Assembly (NCBI GenBank): GCA_026394025.1
Contig: JAPKZC010001053.1
Span: 1-9,612, forward strand
Length of the DNA: 9,612 bases
Source of the DNA: Candidatus Solibacter sp.
GTDB lineage: Bacteria > Acidobacteriota > Terriglobia > Bryobacterales > Bryobacteraceae
Direction: 5' to 3'
A program made the translations under genes and the position numbers. A model generated the notes under the pieces. It did no database searches and was not told the DNA's origin. It saw only the letters and a list, made by a program, of their open reading frames with translations. This document shows, piece by piece, positions 7,547-9,612 of the stretch (positions within the stretch are counted from its first letter, which is position 1; every line of letters begins with the position of its first letter).

Positions 7547-8830
7547 TCAACGGGCGCGCCGCGACACCTGGAGCCGCATGAAGGACGGTAACTCAGGGTG
7601 ATCGGCCAACATTTGATTCAGCTCCTGCTGGGCGTCGGCGGCCACCCCGAGGCGGGTCGCCGCCGCGAGGAAGTGATCGACGGCGGCGGCCAAATCCAAC
7701 GTGGTGATTTCGTAGCCGTGCCCAGCGAGGATTCGTTCGACAGCGAGCCGGCCGACTCGGAGCGCAAAACCCGGCTCGGATTTCAGAAAATCCCTTGAGG
7801 CACGAATGAGAGTACGCGGATCGGTGCGGCCTGCTGTCGCCAGACTGAAAGCCAGATCCAGATGCCCGGCGTCTTTTGCGGCGGCGAACCAGCGTCCTGG
7901 GTCACCACTCGAGTCGGCGAGGTCGGAGAGAAGCTGCGCCGAGTCGACTTCCGGGTACTTTTCAACGAGCCGCCGGAAGGTCGCCAGTCCCGTACTCATG
8001 CTGTTGGCTGTTAGTGCGTACTGGCGGTACGCCTCGTCGCGGCGACCGGCCGGGAGTAGGATAGCTTCGCACTCCGTGTCAATGGCAGTGTTCGGGATGT
8101 TCAGCCCGCGGGAGGCTTCCGCGTAGGCAAGCGCGTCATCCAGGCGGCCCTCCGCCACGAGCGCACGGATTCCGTAGCGCCGCCAGGGCCAAATGGGGCG
8201 CGCCTTCAGGGCCAGGACTGCGAATAATTCCTCGTGTCGCCCAGCAGCGAGTAGGCTGGCAAGGCAGACGTCGGTCCCCTTGACGTAGTTGCCGGGGCGT
8301 GAGTCCGACCAGGCAGCTCGTAGTATGGGCCGGATCTCGTCGGCCCAGCGCGAAGCGACCTCTGTTGAGGCGCACAGGTCGCCCCATGCCTCTTCGACCG
8401 GGGACAGATAGCTCACTCCATCATCCAGGATTGCCTGCCACAGCCGGTCCAGCCACCCGGCCCGCGTCCGCGGGTCGGCCGGAGCCTCGGCTATGAGCGG
8501 AATCAGTTCGTCGAGCGTTCTCTGCACGGCTCCGCCCAAGGCGCCGGACGATGTGTCGATATGCTCGAATGCCGGCCAGATCCTCTCTACAAGGCCGACC
8601 ACTCCGTCGGCGGCCCGTACCGGGTCGCGGGGGGCGACTGCGCGGATTTCCACTGCCGCCTCTCTCAGACGCTCAATGGCCAGCCGCGACGCGCGCCATC
8701 CGAACGCCTTGGCGCGCATGCGCTGTTTGAAAGTCCACTTGTGATTGGCAGGCTTCGTCACATTGATACCGTGCACTGGTTCGCGAGAGCTCTTTCCGGT
8801 GGCATCCCCGATTTTCCCAGGATGCAGCAT
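7547..8830 (-). CDS. Uncharacterised alpha-helical (TPR-like) protein in the drmD operon
   Basis: This 427-residue protein has no catalytic motif, signal peptide or membrane segment that I can see, so it is probably cytosolic. It is rich in Ala, Leu, Arg and Trp and reads as successive helical pairs. The stretch at about 218-275 (ALVAEGRLDDALAYAEASRG, then AGRRDEAYRQYAL) resembles TPR-like repeats. Striking blocks are KWTFKQRMRAKAFGWRA (31-47), HIDTSSGALG (90-99), LCASTEVASRWAD (152-164) and WPWRRYG (214-220). I believe similar proteins of unknown function are widespread, but I recall no named family. The ATG at 8830 follows the ParB-like stop by 15 bases without a clear ribosome site. A GTG at 8761 (residue 24, just before TKPANHKW) is a plausible later start. 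The 3' end meets the drmD frame in a TTGA overlap. Operon position suggests a partner of the helicase-methylase pair or a hitchhiker. A scaffold or adaptor role is only a guess. Confidence 0.85.
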   Translation of the reverse strand: MLHPGKIGDATGKSSREPVHGINVTKPANHKWTFKQRMRAKAFGWRASRLAIERLREAAVEIRAVAPRDPVRAADGVVGLVERIWPAFEHIDTSSGALGGAVQRTLDELIPLIAEAPADPRTRAGWLDRLWQAILDDGVSYLSPVEEAWGDLCASTEVASRWADEIRPILRAAWSDSRPGNYVKGTDVCLASLLAAGRHEELFAVLALKARPIWPWRRYGIRALVAEGRLDDALAYAEASRGLNIPNTAIDTECEAILLPAGRRDEAYRQYALTANSMSTGLATFRRLVEKYPEVDSAQLLSDLADSSGDPGRWFAAAKDAGHLDLAFSLATAGRTDPRTLIRASRDFLKSEPGFALRVGRLAVERILAGHGYEITTLDLAAAVDHFLAAATRLGVAADAQQELNQMLADHPELPSFMRLQVSRRAR

Positions 8831-8845
8831 GGAATGGGAAGGGGC

Positions 8846-9612
8846 TCAGGGCTCCAAGGACGCGCCGTCGAGAATTGCCTGCAGTTCGCGAAAGATGTCG
8901 CCTTGGTGCTGGCCAAGATACCGCACGATCCGGGCGTTCCCAAAAAGCTTGCCGAGATACCCACGCGCCAGCACGAGGTTGAGCACCTCGTTGCCGTGCG
9001 ACGCTTCAATCATCTTGAGTTCGCGCTGGAGAACCTCCATCTCCTTCTGCATCTTGGCAGCTAGGTCCGGCGAAAGGCCATCGACCGCCTTGTTTTTGTC
9101 GGGATCCACCAACATGTCGGGCCGCGTGGCGGCGAGCAGCGCCTTGGTGTATGGCACGGAGAAATTCGATGCGGCGACGAGGAGCTCGGCCACCTCAATC
9201 TGGCGCATCGGCTTCATCTTCTTCATCACGCCGAAGACTTGGTGCGACATGCGCCTGGTCTTCAGAATCTCTGCGGCTTCCTTGCAGATCCCGTCCAAGA
9301 GATCGCGTTTCTGCCGAATGCTCGCCACGTCGACATTCAGGGCTTTGGCGATCCGGTCTTCAGCGACGCCATTCTTGATGGCCTTCAAGATCATGATGTG
9401 TTCCTGAATCGTGGCGAGGCGGTTGACTCGCTTGTTGTAAGTGTAGGCTTCGTCGTCAGTGGCGATGAGGCACCGCGTGTGCGCTTGACCCAATTCTCTC
9501 AAGACTTCGAAGCGCACGTGCCCGTCCAGCAACAGATATGTCCCGGCATTAGTGCCGTGCGGAAATACGATAAGCGGTTCGATGATCCCCACCTCCCGAA
9601 CAGAAGACAGAA
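8846..9612 (-). CDS. ParB-like/RepB C-terminal family protein, N-terminus beyond window
   Basis: The visible part is a ParB-type DNA-binding protein resembling plasmid partitioning RepB. The frame is open past the GTG at 9592 to the window edge. The residues before it (LSSVRE, continuing into VGIIEPLIVFP) match the inside of the ParB N-terminal domain, so the true start lies outside. Numbered from that GTG, LLDGHVRFEVL (21-31) corresponds to the ParB arginine-motif region, though it is not the canonical GERR form. A helix-turn-helix follows (about 78-97, EDRIAKALNVDVASIRQKRD), and then a helical RepB-type C-terminal region (about 115-240). Such proteins load on specific DNA sites and serve in plasmid or element segregation, or in gene regulation. 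No ParA is visible. It appears to be the first visible gene of the operon. Its presence suggests plasmid or integrative-element ancestry for the region. Confidence 0.85.
   Translation of the reverse strand, partial: LSSVREVGIIEPLIVFPHGTNAGTYLLLDGHVRFEVLRELGQAHTRCLIATDDEAYTYNKRVNRLATIQEHIMILKAIKNGVAEDRIAKALNVDVASIRQKRDLLDGICKEAAEILKTRRMSHQVFGVMKKMKPMRQIEVAELLVAASNFSVPYTKALLAATRPDMLVDPDKNKAVDGLSPDLAAKMQKEMEVLQRELKMIEASHGNEVLNLVLARGYLGKLFGNARIVRYLGQHQGDIFRELQAILDGASLEP

Overview
The window is GC-rich, gene-dense bacterial DNA. All main genes lie on the minus strand, so transcription runs from high to low coordinates. No gene here fixes the taxon. The GC content, the RepB-type ParB-like protein and the DISARM-type genes fit an accessory (defence or mobile-element) region of a high-GC soil-type bacterium, for example Acidobacteriota or Proteobacteria. 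That placement is inference.

In transcription order the layout is: (1) 9612-8846, a ParB-like/RepB C-terminal family protein whose N-terminus lies beyond the window edge; (2) 8830-7547, a 427-residue alpha-helical protein of unknown function; (3) 7442 (or 7550)-4242, a SNF2-family helicase recognised as DISARM DrmD; (4) 4240-233, a 1335-residue Eco57I-type N6-adenine DNA methyltransferase recognised as DISARM class 1 DrmMI. The genes are separated by about 15 bases, a 4-base overlap (or about 105 bases with the later drmD start), and 1 base. They therefore look like one operon. The core DISARM genes drmA, drmB and drmC are not visible. The DrmD/DrmMI pair sits instead behind a ParB-like gene and an unknown gene, so this may be a variant or stand-alone helicase-methylase module.

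Immediately after drmMI comes a compact regulatory region (160-236) read on the minus strand. It has an extended -10 promoter, a tandem/palindromic CCGGAAAT operator-like block, and the first ~24 codons of an AbrB/SpoVT-type (antitoxin-like) gene. That gene loses its family resemblance at about position 89. From there to position 1 the opposite strand reads like the C-terminal winged-helix (gamma) part of an FtsK-type translocase. The left edge thus holds a head-on junction between two broken genes: a real rearrangement, an element boundary or an assembly chimera.

No tRNA, rRNA, CRISPR array or insertion sequence was seen, and no stretch over 300 bases lacks a gene. The many long plus-strand frames opposite drmD and drmMI are shadows of GC-rich codon usage.
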